Positions 24,282 through 32,831 of a stretch of 64,000 nucleotides of DNA are shown here, one piece after another (positions within the stretch are counted from its first letter, which is position 1; every line of letters begins with the position of its first letter). Under the pieces are notes generated by a model that did no database searches, was not told the origin of the DNA, and worked only from the letters and a program-made list of their open reading frames with translations. A program made the position numbers and the translations under genes. Source of the DNA: JALZCH01 sp036387315 (GTDB lineage Bacteria; Acidobacteriota; Blastocatellia; Pyrinomonadales; Pyrinomonadaceae); assembly GCA_036387315.1 (NCBI GenBank), contig DASVTY010000058.1, positions 1-64,000 on the forward strand. Reading direction: 5' to 3'.

Positions 24282-24809
24282 TTAATATTGGATAATCTTC
24301 TCTTCGATCTTTTCCGGTTTCCTTTTATATTTTCTGATTTTAATAACCCATATTTTGCCATATTCCGATTCGTCCAGAGCTTTATATTTATCCTGTTTTA
24401 TCAATAAATTCGCCAGCGCCGGAGTAGTCGTGTTATGCCCGACTACAAGGATTCTTTTTCCTTTTCCGTTCATTATCAAAGCGGCAAGCTCGTCGAGCTT
24501 TTTGTGGTCGTAAATCTCAATCGGACGTTTTCTTTTTTCAGCCAGTGGCGCGGCGGTCAATCTCGTCCGCAGAAAATCCGAAGAATAAATTACGTCGGGC
24601 TTATATTTTTTGATTGTTTTAACCAGCCGCTGCGCTCGCAGCCTTCCTTCCGGCGAAAGGTCTGGATTGACTTTATCGGCTGTTGCCAAGATGTCTTTCT
24701 CTGCGTGTCGGAGCAGAATAACGGTAATTTTCTTTTTCTGCGCGGAAACGTCAGCGCAGATGAACAGAAACAGTAATACGCCTAAAAAAAGAGAAACGAG
24801 AGTTTTCAT
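24282..24809 (-). CDS. Histidine phosphatase family protein, secreted (SixA/phosphoglycerate-mutase fold)
   Basis: About 175 residues from ATG 24809, with a signal peptide (TLVSLFLGVLLFLFICADVSAQ). The catalytic histidine is in VILLRHAEK, the second histidine in LVVGHNTTTPALAN, and the arginine in SSDFLRTRLTAAPLA. The domain length is minimal, as in SixA. An upstream in-frame ATG (24851) would add 14 residues before the signal peptide and is less likely. Substrate is unknown. It lies 53 bp after the flavoprotein gene. Confidence 0.85.
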   Translation of the reverse strand: MKTLVSLFLGVLLFLFICADVSAQKKKITVILLRHAEKDILATADKVNPDLSPEGRLRAQRLVKTIKKYKPDVIYSSDFLRTRLTAAPLAEKRKRPIEIYDHKKLDELAALIMNGKGKRILVVGHNTTTPALANLLIKQDKYKALDESEYGKIWVIKIRKYKRKPEKIEEKIIQY

Positions 24810-24862
24810 TAATTTAATTGAATTTATTTTCATTGTGAATAAATCTGACAATAAGCTGCAAA

Positions 24863-26287
24863 TTAAACAAACATCTTGCCCGGATTCAAAATACCATTCG
24901 GGTCGAGCGCGTTTTTGATCGCCTTCATCACTTCGAGCGTCGGGCGGTCAACCGCAATATCCAGATACGGCGCTTTGACATAGCCGATGCCGTGTTCGCC
25001 GGAAATCGAACCGCCGAGCTTAACCGACAATTCAAAAGTTTCTTTGACGCATAGACGCGCCCGGCGAACTGCGTCTGCGTCGTTTCGATCAACGACGAAA
25101 TTGACGTGAATGTTGCCATCGCCGGCGTGCCCGAAATTGGCGACAAATGTGTCGTGACGTTTCCCGATTTCTTCTATTTCGGCGACAAGTTCCGGGACTT
25201 TCGAGCGCGGGACGACGACATCTTCGTTGATTTTCAGATTGCCGTATTTCATCAAGCTCGGCGAAATCGCGCGGCGCACGTCCCACAAGCGGTCTTCCTC
25301 TTCTTTCGATTTCGCGCGCAAAACATCGAAACCGCCGTTTGTATTTAAAATCCGTTCGATAACTGCGGCGTCTTTTTCAACCTGCTCGCGCGAGCCGTCA
25401 ACGGCGACGAGCAAAATCGCGCCCGCGTCCGGTGATAAACCGAACGCAAAATTCTGTTCGATTGCCGCGACGCAGTTGCGGTCAATGACTTCCATCGCCA
25501 TCGGCAGCAAGCCCTCTGGCGTAAATTTCGTCAATGTTTCGCAAGCCTCGCGCATTGTTCGGAAAGAAGCGCGAACCGTACTTGTACTTTCGGGCAGCGG
25601 CAAAAGTTTCAAAGTCGCTTCGGTGATAATTCCCAAAAGTCCTTCAGAGCCGCAAATCAATCCGGTCAAATCGAAACCGACGACGTTTTTTTGCGTTTTT
25701 CCGCCCGTTCTGATGACATCGCCGTTTGCCAGAACGACTTCCATACCGAGGACATATTGCTTTGTCACGCCGTATTTCGGCGTTTTCATTCCGCCCGCGT
25801 TTTCGGCGATGTTGCCGCCAATGTACGATTCTTTGTAACTCGCCGGATCGGGCGGAAACATCAAACCGTATTTTTCGACCGCTTGCTGCAAATTGTAAGT
25901 CGTGATCCCGGGCTGGCAAACTGCGTACAAATCATCAACATTAATTTCCAAAATTTGATTCATCCGGTCGGTGCCGATGACGATTCCGCCGTTAACCGGA
26001 ACCGCGCCGCCAGTGTAACCGACTCCGCCCCCGCGCGCTGTGACGGGAAATCCAATTTCATTGGCGAGCTGCAATACGGCGGACATCTCCGCAGTCGTGG
26101 CGGGAAAAACGACTGCTTCGGGCGGGAATTTTTCTTTGACGGCGTCAGCGCCGTAAGGCTCGACTTTTTCCGGGTCAACCAAAACGTTTTCCGCGCCGAC
26201 AATTTCGCGCAGACGATTTCTGATTGTTTCATCCGAAGCCGCCGTTACAGCACGTTTTCTGGGTTCAAAGTGAATCGAAGTGTACAT
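24863..26287 (-). CDS. FAD-linked oxidase, GlcD / D-lactate dehydrogenase type
   Basis: 474 residues from ATG 26287. The PCMH-type FAD domain is seen in EAVVFPATTAEMSAVL, VTARGGGVGYTGGAVPV, YIGGNIAENAGG and GSEGLLGIITEATLKLLP. The C-terminal cap ends GEHGIGYVKAPYL and NPGKMFV, with the metal-binding His residues in NFGHAGDGNIH. It oxidises a 2-hydroxy acid such as glycolate or D-lactate. The reading frame upstream to 26374 overlaps the preceding lipoprotein gene and is not used. Its ATG is 7 bp after that gene's stop, so they form an operon. GlcE/GlcF partners are not adjacent. Confidence 0.92.
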   Translation of the reverse strand: MYTSIHFEPRKRAVTAASDETIRNRLREIVGAENVLVDPEKVEPYGADAVKEKFPPEAVVFPATTAEMSAVLQLANEIGFPVTARGGGVGYTGGAVPVNGGIVIGTDRMNQILEINVDDLYAVCQPGITTYNLQQAVEKYGLMFPPDPASYKESYIGGNIAENAGGMKTPKYGVTKQYVLGMEVVLANGDVIRTGGKTQKNVVGFDLTGLICGSEGLLGIITEATLKLLPLPESTSTVRASFRTMREACETLTKFTPEGLLPMAMEVIDRNCVAAIEQNFAFGLSPDAGAILLVAVDGSREQVEKDAAVIERILNTNGGFDVLRAKSKEEEDRLWDVRRAISPSLMKYGNLKINEDVVVPRSKVPELVAEIEEIGKRHDTFVANFGHAGDGNIHVNFVVDRNDADAVRRARLCVKETFELSVKLGGSISGEHGIGYVKAPYLDIAVDRPTLEVMKAIKNALDPNGILNPGKMFV

Positions 26288-26294
26288 AAAAACT

Positions 26295-27050
26295 TTATTT
26301 AGGTTTAACGATTTCCTGAATTTCTTTGACCGAAATTCGGCGATAATCCGGCGGAACTGTGAAAACTCCGGCATCCGGCTCTGATTTAAAATCTCTTATT
26401 TCAGTAACGGATTTTGCGCCGCTCCGTTTTTGGTCAACAATCGCCGCGATTTCGGTTTTTACAGGCAAACCCAGATTTTCATCAATCCAGACGGCGGTTT
26501 CGGTTTTCGCGTTTTCGCCCCCGCGAGCGGTGCCGAAATCAACCAGATATTTTGTGAGCTGTTTGCCGCTAATCGTTTCCGCGCCGATTTTTTGAAATTT
26601 CGCATCCGGCGGTTTGGCGTAAAGCAGATGGGCGAGCGAATATTCTTCGGGAGGGGCTGTGAACAAATTTTCGCTTGCCGCTTCGGTAATTTCAGCGTAA
26701 ATTTTGCGTTGCGGCACGAGCAGAAAGCGTTTTCCATCGGCGGTTTCGAGACGCGAAATCTGGCGTTTGTCGCTGATTTCAAAATCAAGCCGGCGATTCA
26801 AACCGTCGCGGGCGACGAATATGGTTTGTTCGACCGTTTCGGCGTCCGATTCGTCCCATTTAAACGCAAACACGATTTTGGCTTGATATTTTTCGGGTTC
26901 TTTCGATTGAAACGGCTGCCGGTAACTTTCATTTGCAATTGTCTCATCGGTCGAATCGGTTTGAGCCGTTGATTCGGGCTGCGAACCGCCAAAGCCGCAG
27001 GCGGCGGTGAAAATCGAAGCCAAAATAAGGAAACCGGCGAGCCGATGCAT
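26295..27050 (-). CDS. Lipoprotein of unknown function
   Basis: 251 residues from ATG 27050 with a lipobox ending TAAC after a hydrophobic signal (LAGFLILASIF). The body has alternating beta-strand patterns (YQAKIVFAFKW, KRFLLVPQRKIYAEI, AVWIDENLGLPVKTEI) like LolA/LppX-type or outer-membrane-lipoprotein-sorting folds that bind lipids, but no family is certain. It begins 8 bp from the divergent nuclease-like gene and ends 7 bp before the flavoprotein gene. Confidence 0.7.
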   Translation of the reverse strand: MHRLAGFLILASIFTAACGFGGSQPESTAQTDSTDETIANESYRQPFQSKEPEKYQAKIVFAFKWDESDAETVEQTIFVARDGLNRRLDFEISDKRQISRLETADGKRFLLVPQRKIYAEITEAASENLFTAPPEEYSLAHLLYAKPPDAKFQKIGAETISGKQLTKYLVDFGTARGGENAKTETAVWIDENLGLPVKTEIAAIVDQKRSGAKSVTEIRDFKSEPDAGVFTVPPDYRRISVKEIQEIVKPK

Positions 27051-27058
27051 TATAAAAA

Positions 27059-28597
27059 ATGTTAGCACAGAACGAAAATTTGTCAGAAGAAGCTCGCCGT
27101 TTGCGAGCGATTTTCGACGCTGCGAGCGAATGGCTGTTGTCCGGCGAAACCGATTTTGCTCTGCAAGCGGACGAAATTGAAATCGCGGCGCAAAACGACC
27201 GGCTCGTTTTATCCTGTCTAACCGCGCAAGGCTGGAAGACGCGGCGCGTGGAAAATTGGGAAAACAAAAACGGCAAAATCGTTTTTTCTCTCGCCGGAAA
27301 ATTCAATTCGGGAAAAACAGAGTTTACGTTCACGCCGCGCGTTTCGGCTGCCGAATTGACTGAAGACCTTCGAGCAGCGCGTATTTTTCGGGCGCGTGAA
27401 ATCGCCGAAATCGCTCGCAAAGAATTTTCCCCGCAAGCCAAAATCGAGCGCGTCGGATTAAGCGCGGCTAACCGGCGCGGGCGAACCGGGAGCTTTACCA
27501 GAATTTTGCTCATTAATCCGAAAGGCAAAACGATTGCCGTTTGCAGCTCGGTGCTGGAAAAAACAAACATCGAAAAACTGCTCGCACACTCAATTTTGTG
27601 GGTTTGTAAACTTGAAGAACGGCGAAAAATTGCGGAACTGTGGCTTCTAACCGAAGAAAATGCGGCGGAAGATTTAACCAAACTTTGCGCGCTTTTGCGC
27701 GGCGGCTGGCGACAGAAAATAAAAGTTTTTGCCCGCGTTTCACAAAACGAGATTTCACCTGAAAACGCAAAAGCGCAAAACGAAGAAGAAATTTTACAGC
27801 CAATCGAATCTTTGTCGTTTTCCGATTTGTGGCGGGAAAAACCTAAAAAACCGAAGCGCCCGGCAGTTTCCGATTTGAGCGAAACGGCACAGAAGATCGT
27901 CGAGCTTGCGCCCTACGCGATTGACACGATGCGCTCGCGCGGAGGCGAGACTTTGAGATTTTTCGGTTTGCCTTTTTTACGAATCAGAAAGATTTTGGGC
28001 GAAGAAATCGTTTGGTTTGGAATTGAAGGAAAACGAAAACGGATTTTGGACGAAGTGAGCTTGCCGGATTTTGAAAAGCTGCTCGGAGATTTACATGAAC
28101 ATCGGCGCGCCGATGTTCGTGACCGAAAGAATTTTCTGCACCGCGAATCGCCGGAAAGCTGGCTCGAAGCGATTTTAAGACGCGATGTTTCGCGCCTCGA
28201 TCCGAATTTGCGGCTCGCTCCGCTGCACGCTCAATTTCGCCTTTCAAACAGAAAAGGCGCGCTTGATTTGCTCGCTTTGCGAACCGACGGGAGATTGGTT
28301 GTGATTGAACTGAAAACAGCGCCCGACCGCGAAATGATTTTTCAAGCCGCAAACTATTGGCGGCAAATTGAATTGCAGCGCCGCTGCGGGAATTTGCAGA
28401 AAATCGGATTGTTTGACGATCTGGAAATCTCGAACGAACTGCCGCTGATTTATCTGGTTGCGCCGTTGATGAGCTTTCATCACGAGTTTGAGGTTTTGGC
28501 TGGCGCGGTTTCTTCGGAAATCGAAATTTGGCGGTTCGATTTAAACGAAGATTGGCGAAACGGCATCCGCGTCGCGCGTAGAGAGCGGGTTAATTAA
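27059..28597 (+). CDS. PD-(D/E)XK nuclease-fold protein, NucS/DUF91-like C-terminus
   Basis: A 512-residue protein. Residues ~385-440 carry the nuclease pattern: GALDLLAL (Asp403), then VVIELK (Glu418, Lys420), followed by an Arg/Gln-rich helix (MIFQAANYWRQIE), as in NucS/DUF91 endonucleases. The N-terminal ~380 residues contain KTEFTFTPRVSAAEL and KTIAVCSSVL segments and are not recognised. It could cut or bind damaged or branched DNA, but this is inference. Neighbours give no clue. The stop codon coincides with the proposed cassette insertion point at 28598. Confidence 0.65.
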   Translation: MLAQNENLSEEARRLRAIFDAASEWLLSGETDFALQADEIEIAAQNDRLVLSCLTAQGWKTRRVENWENKNGKIVFSLAGKFNSGKTEFTFTPRVSAAELTEDLRAARIFRAREIAEIARKEFSPQAKIERVGLSAANRRGRTGSFTRILLINPKGKTIAVCSSVLEKTNIEKLLAHSILWVCKLEERRKIAELWLLTEENAAEDLTKLCALLRGGWRQKIKVFARVSQNEISPENAKAQNEEEILQPIESLSFSDLWREKPKKPKRPAVSDLSETAQKIVELAPYAIDTMRSRGGETLRFFGLPFLRIRKILGEEIVWFGIEGKRKRILDEVSLPDFEKLLGDLHEHRRADVRDRKNFLHRESPESWLEAILRRDVSRLDPNLRLAPLHAQFRLSNRKGALDLLALRTDGRLVVIELKTAPDREMIFQAANYWRQIELQRRCGNLQKIGLFDDLEISNELPLIYLVAPLMSFHHEFEVLAGAVSSEIEIWRFDLNEDWRNGIRVARRERVN

Positions 28598-28704
28598 CGG
28601 TTGAGATGACGTGGGCGGAAACCAGCTAAAGACAAGCTGAAAGATAAAAGGCTACGTTCAATAAAACTAGCTGTTTCCGCCTCACGTCCATTGATTTGTT
28701 GGGC
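28592..28704 (-). other. attC-like recombination site (inferred)
   Basis: Read on the minus strand: GCCCAAC (28704-28698, fits RYYYAAC), a 9-base spacer, a 20-bp imperfect palindrome (28688-28669 with 28627-28608, single extra bases in each arm), a 9-base spacer, then GTT (28598-28596). This is the order R"-L"-L'-R' of integron attC sites. The last core reads GTTAATT and does not fully fit GTTRRRY, as expected if the downstream half comes from a non-integron target. Confidence 0.45.
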
Positions 28705-28767
28705 GGTGTTTGATTAGGCGAAGGCGGTGCTAGGGTACAACACTGCCTTCACTCAAAAACTATAAGA

Positions 28768-29019
28768 CTAAGAACCTCCGACGCCGCCGGGGGGGCAAGC
28801 TGGCAAAGGTCCAGTTGCTTCTTTTGCTCCATCACAACACTCATTAGCTTTTGCAAGACACTCCAAAATGCCACCGCAATTGTCACAATTAACTTGGCAG
28901 CGGTCAGCGCATACCATCGCGCAGCCGCAACCGGCGTTTACTATTTTTGCTACGGAGAATGTAAAAGCGCCTGCGAACAACATAAAAGCAAAAACAGTAA
29001 ATAGTAGCCTCTTCTTCAT
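28768..29019 (-). CDS. Small secreted cysteine-rich protein
   Basis: An 83-residue protein with a signal peptide (LLFTVFAFMLFAGAFTFSVA) and a mature part of about 55 residues containing ten Cys (GCGC, VC, RC, NC, NC, EC, ECC, AC). The spacing suggests a disulphide-rich or metal-binding peptide. No family is recognised. Its start overlaps the stop of the upstream gene by 4 bp, so the two are co-translated. Confidence 0.7.
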   Translation of the reverse strand: MKKRLLFTVFAFMLFAGAFTFSVAKIVNAGCGCAMVCADRCQVNCDNCGGILECLAKANECCDGAKEATGPLPACPPGGVGGS

Positions 29020-29660
29020 TTTATTTTTCCGCCCTGTTTAAATTGCCATTTACTTCTATCTTCAAAAGTGACCTCTGGAATGGTTATGAATACGTCCGGG
29101 CTTTTTCCAAAATCCAGCCAGAATTTCTCAGAATCCAACTTCGGTTGCTCAAGCGTTTGACGCGCCCCTTTTCCGTCAGAAAACATTTCCTTTTTAGGAT
29201 CAACAAAATGCTCGCGCTTGACCTCATAACTTTGTCCCGGAGCGATGGAAACTTTTGATTGACGAAAACCGCGCATACTCTCCGTAGCAGCATTTCTGAC
29301 GATTACAAAGAAACTTGTGATTGTTTTTTCAGAAGTATTTATTAGTTTGACTTCAGGAAAACTCGAAACAACCGCTAATTCAGTCGTTTTTCCAGTAAGC
29401 CTCGTGAAATCTTCGCCGGAAATTTCTTTAACCGTTGCCTCAGTTATTCTGAGTGGAGTGTCATTATCGTCAATCGTGTTGAATGGAATTTCTGCTGACT
29501 TTTCAACCCGTTTTAATAATTCACCCTTGTCCTTTTGATTGAGGACATTTCTTTGTTGACTGTTTGTTTTCACACTTAAGGTAAGTGCGACAACAATTAA
29601 ACCAACTAAACAACACGCAAGCAGAGTTGTCTTGCGCATTATGTTCGATAAGTTAAACAT
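29016..29660 (-). CDS. Secreted or membrane-anchored protein of unknown function
   Basis: A 214-residue protein preceded by a strong AGGAGG site, which fixes the ATG at 29660. One N-terminal hydrophobic segment (LLACCLVGLIVVALTLSV) acts as signal or anchor. The remainder has beta-rich segments such as AVVSSFPEVKLINTSEKTITSFFVIV and RQSKVSIAPGQSYEVKREHFV, reminiscent of an immunoglobulin-like fold, but I recognise no family. Base use is AT-rich relative to flanking genes. Confidence 0.75.
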   Translation of the reverse strand: MFNLSNIMRKTTLLACCLVGLIVVALTLSVKTNSQQRNVLNQKDKGELLKRVEKSAEIPFNTIDDNDTPLRITEATVKEISGEDFTRLTGKTTELAVVSSFPEVKLINTSEKTITSFFVIVRNAATESMRGFRQSKVSIAPGQSYEVKREHFVDPKKEMFSDGKGARQTLEQPKLDSEKFWLDFGKSPDVFITIPEVTFEDRSKWQFKQGGKIK

Positions 29661-29967
29661 TTGTGAATTCCTCCTATATCGGGATGAACACTTTAGTTGA
29701 GCAGTTTTTCTATCGTCGTGTCCGAGAAATAACGATGGACTGCTGAGTGTGTTGGTAAGCCTTTATTAACACTTATTGATGGAAATCGCAACCCGCCCAA
29801 CTACTTATTAACACTAACGCCGTTGATAATATGGTACATTCTGCATATTATCAACACATATTTTATACGTAACCAATTTGAAGTTAACCGCAGGGAAAAT
29901 AAAAGTGCAGCCATTTTAAATAATTTAAAATGGCTGCACTTTTATTGCTTAATTGGTAAAAATCCGT
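29661..29967. other. Intergenic region: cassette boundary, 12-bp palindrome and ppiD terminator
   Basis: Contains the leader of the 29660 gene, with a small stem AGCAGT/ACTGCT (29699-29742), the GTTGGGC core, and two 11-base direct copies of TTATTAACACT (near 29764 and 29804). A perfect 12-bp inverted repeat GTTGATAATATG / CATATTATCAAC lies at 29822-29833 and 29844-29855. A terminator stands at 29901-29943. No gene is seen. Confidence 0.6.
29901..29943 (-). terminator. Strong terminator of the ppiD-like gene
   Basis: Perfect 20-bp arms (29901-29920, 29924-29943) around a 3-base loop, 25 bp after the stop codon. On the minus strand it runs into TTTTATTTT. Confidence 0.93.
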
Positions 29968-31956
29968 TTAGCTTCCGGTTTCGACCGGAGCTTCGGCGGC
30001 GTTGTTTTCTTCGAGCTTCGCCATCGCTTCTTTGTAGATTTTGATGCGTCCCTGTTCTTCAAAACGGCGGCGCAAATCTGCCAGATAATCGCTGAAAAAC
30101 TGCATTTTCTTTTCATCTACTGCGGTTTTCATCAGATCGTCGCGCTGTTTGGCAAACTCGTCCATATTCGGATCCGTTCGTTTGACTAAACCGATGAAAT
30201 AATAATTGTCTCCGATTGAAATCGGACCTTTCGTCACTTCTCCGGGTTTCAGATTGTAAACCTGTTCGTCAATCTGATTGGAAGCAGCCGCGCTGGTGCC
30301 TTCGCCGAGCGGCGAGCCGAGCTTGAAATCTTTAGCTTCGAGGGCTTTCAGACCGGCTTTTTCGGCGGCGGCTTTCAAAGCATCCGGGGTATTTACGTTT
30401 TCGCCAATACTTTGGACGACTGAAGCCATTTGCCCTTTTGAGTTTTCCACTTTGTAAGCGGCGAGAACCTGATCGCGGACTTCCGATAATTCGGCGTCGC
30501 GCGGGTCGCTTTTTTCGACGAGCATCGGAACGGCGAAACCGTCTTTGACCTGCGTGCGCTCGCCGACTTGCCCGACAGATTCGAGCGGCGCAATGCCTTC
30601 TTCAAACTGCGGCGAAACGCCGATGTTCGGCACGTCGTCGCCGGGTTTGACCAAACCGGTTTCGCGCACCATTTCGTCGGGTTTCATATTGGCGCGAGCC
30701 GCGAATTCGTCGGCGACTTTTCGCACGTCTTTGTATTCTTTCAGCTTATCAACCGCTTCCTGCGCCAAATCCCCGGCGGCGCGATAAGCGCGGCGATTGC
30801 GCAGACTGACGAGAATCTCCTGTTTCGCGTCTTCAAACGATTTCGGCACGGCTTCGCCGCGGCGCAAGATGTAATAAGCGTTGCCGTGTTTGATCGGGTC
30901 GGTAATTTGACCGGGCACAAATTTCAAAACTTGTTGATACGGATCGTCCGGTTTCGCTTGATTCTCGCGGATAATGCCGTTGACTTTTCCGCCGTTCGGC
31001 GCGGTCGCCGGGTCTTCGGATTTATTGCGGGCGAGCGCGGCGAAATCCGGCTCGTTGACAACAGTGCCGTTTTTGCGGGCTTCGGTGACGATTTCGTTGG
31101 CTTTTGCCAAAATATCCGCGTCTTGATTCGCGTTCGGAATTTTCAAAACGATCTGCTGCGCTTCGACGCCTTTTTGCTTTTTCTCGGCGGGAATCTGGTC
31201 GTATTCGGCGCGCAATTCGGCTTCGGGAATTTCCAGTTTTTCGCCGACTTTCGCTTGATTGATGAAAAGATAGCGAATCTTTTTCTGCGGCGAAGAAATA
31301 TAATAACGCGATTTGTTTTTCTCGAAATATTGTTTCAGTTCATCGTCCGACGGGTTGATTTTTTCGGCAACCGACACCGCCGTGACCGGGACATAAAGCA
31401 AATCAAACGACGTGTTAGAGCGGCGGAACTGATCTAAAACCTCTTCGTCGGAAACCGAAACGCCGGAAGTTAAAAAAGCGTTCAACTTTTCACCGGCTAT
31501 TTGGTCGCGGATTTGCTGCTCAAAAGCCGAGACGCTGCCGTACATTTCGGTGACGCTGCGCTTATAGGTTTCAATGTCGTTGACATTTATATCGGCAGCT
31601 TTGAGCTGCTTCCGAATTTCGACGCGGACTTCTTCGTCAGTCGCCGTTAAGTTTAAACGAGCAGCTTCCTGCCGAATCAGTCGAGAGCTGATTTCGCCGT
31701 CAACCACCGATTTCAGCGGCGGCGTGTAATTTGCCATCGAATAACGGCGTTTTAGATTTTCCTGAACAATCGCCACTTCGCCGACCGTAATTGTTTCGCT
31801 GCCGACGGTGGCAAGCGATTCCTGACTGCGCGCGAGAACTTGTTGAGTTTCCGAACGCGGTGCGTAAAAGAAAATTAAGCTGACCGCCATCAAAACGACG
31901 AACGTCAGCAAAACGAAATTGCGCGTTTTTTCCAAACGAGAAAGTTGCTTTAACAT
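29968..31956 (-). CDS. PpiD/SurA-like periplasmic peptidyl-prolyl isomerase, membrane-anchored
   Basis: A 662-residue protein with a cytoplasmic N-terminus, one transmembrane helix (FVLLTFVVLMAVSLIFFY), a SurA-N-like domain (VGSETITVGEVAIVQENLKRRY), a long helical arm and a parvulin-type domain around residues 240-375 (ARNKSEDPATAPNGGKVNGI, VPGQITDPIKHGNAYYILRR). A second degenerate parvulin-like part follows (PLGEGTSAAASNQIDEQVYNLKPGEV). It helps fold outer-membrane and secreted proteins, which suits a genome with many receptors. Confidence 0.9.
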   Translation of the reverse strand: MLKQLSRLEKTRNFVLLTFVVLMAVSLIFFYAPRSETQQVLARSQESLATVGSETITVGEVAIVQENLKRRYSMANYTPPLKSVVDGEISSRLIRQEAARLNLTATDEEVRVEIRKQLKAADINVNDIETYKRSVTEMYGSVSAFEQQIRDQIAGEKLNAFLTSGVSVSDEEVLDQFRRSNTSFDLLYVPVTAVSVAEKINPSDDELKQYFEKNKSRYYISSPQKKIRYLFINQAKVGEKLEIPEAELRAEYDQIPAEKKQKGVEAQQIVLKIPNANQDADILAKANEIVTEARKNGTVVNEPDFAALARNKSEDPATAPNGGKVNGIIRENQAKPDDPYQQVLKFVPGQITDPIKHGNAYYILRRGEAVPKSFEDAKQEILVSLRNRRAYRAAGDLAQEAVDKLKEYKDVRKVADEFAARANMKPDEMVRETGLVKPGDDVPNIGVSPQFEEGIAPLESVGQVGERTQVKDGFAVPMLVEKSDPRDAELSEVRDQVLAAYKVENSKGQMASVVQSIGENVNTPDALKAAAEKAGLKALEAKDFKLGSPLGEGTSAAASNQIDEQVYNLKPGEVTKGPISIGDNYYFIGLVKRTDPNMDEFAKQRDDLMKTAVDEKKMQFFSDYLADLRRRFEEQGRIKIYKEAMAKLEENNAAEAPVETGS

Positions 31957-32156
31957 TTAATTGCTACTCGAAAAATTAAGATATGTGCCGGTTTAGGTCT
32001 TCGTCGCCGCAAAGGGGCTGGAATTGTGACCTTCGGTTTCGGTTAATTGTAACTAATAGAAAAATAACCTGCAATTTGCCAGAGACGAAATTCCGGCGAA
32101 TAAAAAAATGCAGCCGATTTAAATTCCAGAAAATCTGCGGAAGGAGACAAATAAAA

Positions 32157-32831
32157 TTAGAAAATTTGCTTGTGTCTTTCAAGCCAGAATGCGGTTTCGG
32201 GTGCAATCTCTTCCGCGCGGGCGTTGTTTTCGATTTCTGTTTTCAAACGCCGTAAATCTTCCGGCGTGTCAATGTCATACCAAACGGGCAATGTCGCCAG
32301 TCGTAAATTTAAATTTTTAATGTTTTGTGCGGTTTGTGAAAAGGTTTCCGGCGAACTCCAACGGACGTTTTTTAAAATTCGACCATCGAGTTTATTTAAA
32401 CCGATCAAATAATAACCGCCGTCTTCGGTTTTTCCGAGAACCGCGTCTGCTTGATTTCCCGACAAAATTTCAATTGCGTTTTCGATAAATTCCGTCGGCA
32501 AAGTCGGACTGTCGGTACCGACGACAACGAGCGGCGAGAAGTTTTGCTCGAAAGCAAACCGGAGCGCGTTGTGCATTCGCTCGCCCAAATCGGCGCCCGT
32601 TTGCCGAACCCAAATCAAATTACCGGGTAAAATTGTTACGAGCATTTCTTTTTCGCCCGCAAAAGCCACGATTGTGTTTTCGGAAATGCTTCGCGCTTTT
32701 TTCACTGTGTCAACGGCAAAACAACCGGCTAAATCAGCAGATTGTTCCGCCGATAGAAATGGCGCGAGTCTGGTTTTAACCGTGCCCGCCGCCGGAGCTT
32801 TGCACATTACAATCATTGCCGGATTCATCAA
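32157..32831 (-). CDS. TIGR04282 / DUF2064 family glycosyltransferase
   Basis: A 224-residue GT-A-fold protein. It shows MIVMCKAPAAGTVKTRLAP at the N-terminus, GADLGERMHNALRFAF, VVGTDSPTLP with the DxD-like metal site, DAVLGKTEDGGYYLIGL and the C-terminal DIDTPEDLRRLK. In cyanobacteria related proteins take part in arsenosugar synthesis; in other bacteria the substrate is unknown. The first codons overlap the end of the upstream aminotransferase by 4 bp, so they form one operon. Confidence 0.85.
   Translation of the reverse strand: MMNPAMIVMCKAPAAGTVKTRLAPFLSAEQSADLAGCFAVDTVKKARSISENTIVAFAGEKEMLVTILPGNLIWVRQTGADLGERMHNALRFAFEQNFSPLVVVGTDSPTLPTEFIENAIEILSGNQADAVLGKTEDGGYYLIGLNKLDGRILKNVRWSSPETFSQTAQNIKNLNLRLATLPVWYDIDTPEDLRRLKTEIENNARAEEIAPETAFWLERHKQIF

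Larger units (their letters stand above)
28592..29801 (-). mobile_element. Putative integron-type gene cassette (two genes plus attC-like site), no integrase nearby
   Basis: On the minus strand the unit starts at GTTGGGC (29801-29795), contains two short secreted-protein genes, and ends with the attC-like site at 28704-28592. The 5' core GTTGGGCGG is the exact complement of CCGCCCAAC at the site's R" end, as a circular cassette requires. The interior is visibly more AT-rich than the neighbours. The alternative is a small element with 9-bp inverted ends. Confidence 0.4.

Noticed and set aside
29822..29855. Second attC site at the upstream edge of the cassette-like unit
   Set aside because: The 12-bp palindrome has no RYYYAAC core at a symmetrical distance from GTTGGGC, so it is treated as an independent inverted repeat.
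30568..31437. 289-codon open frame antisense to the ppiD-like gene
   Set aside because: It lies wholly opposite a well-supported gene, shows biased Phe/Arg content of a reverse frame, and has no ribosome site or family similarity.
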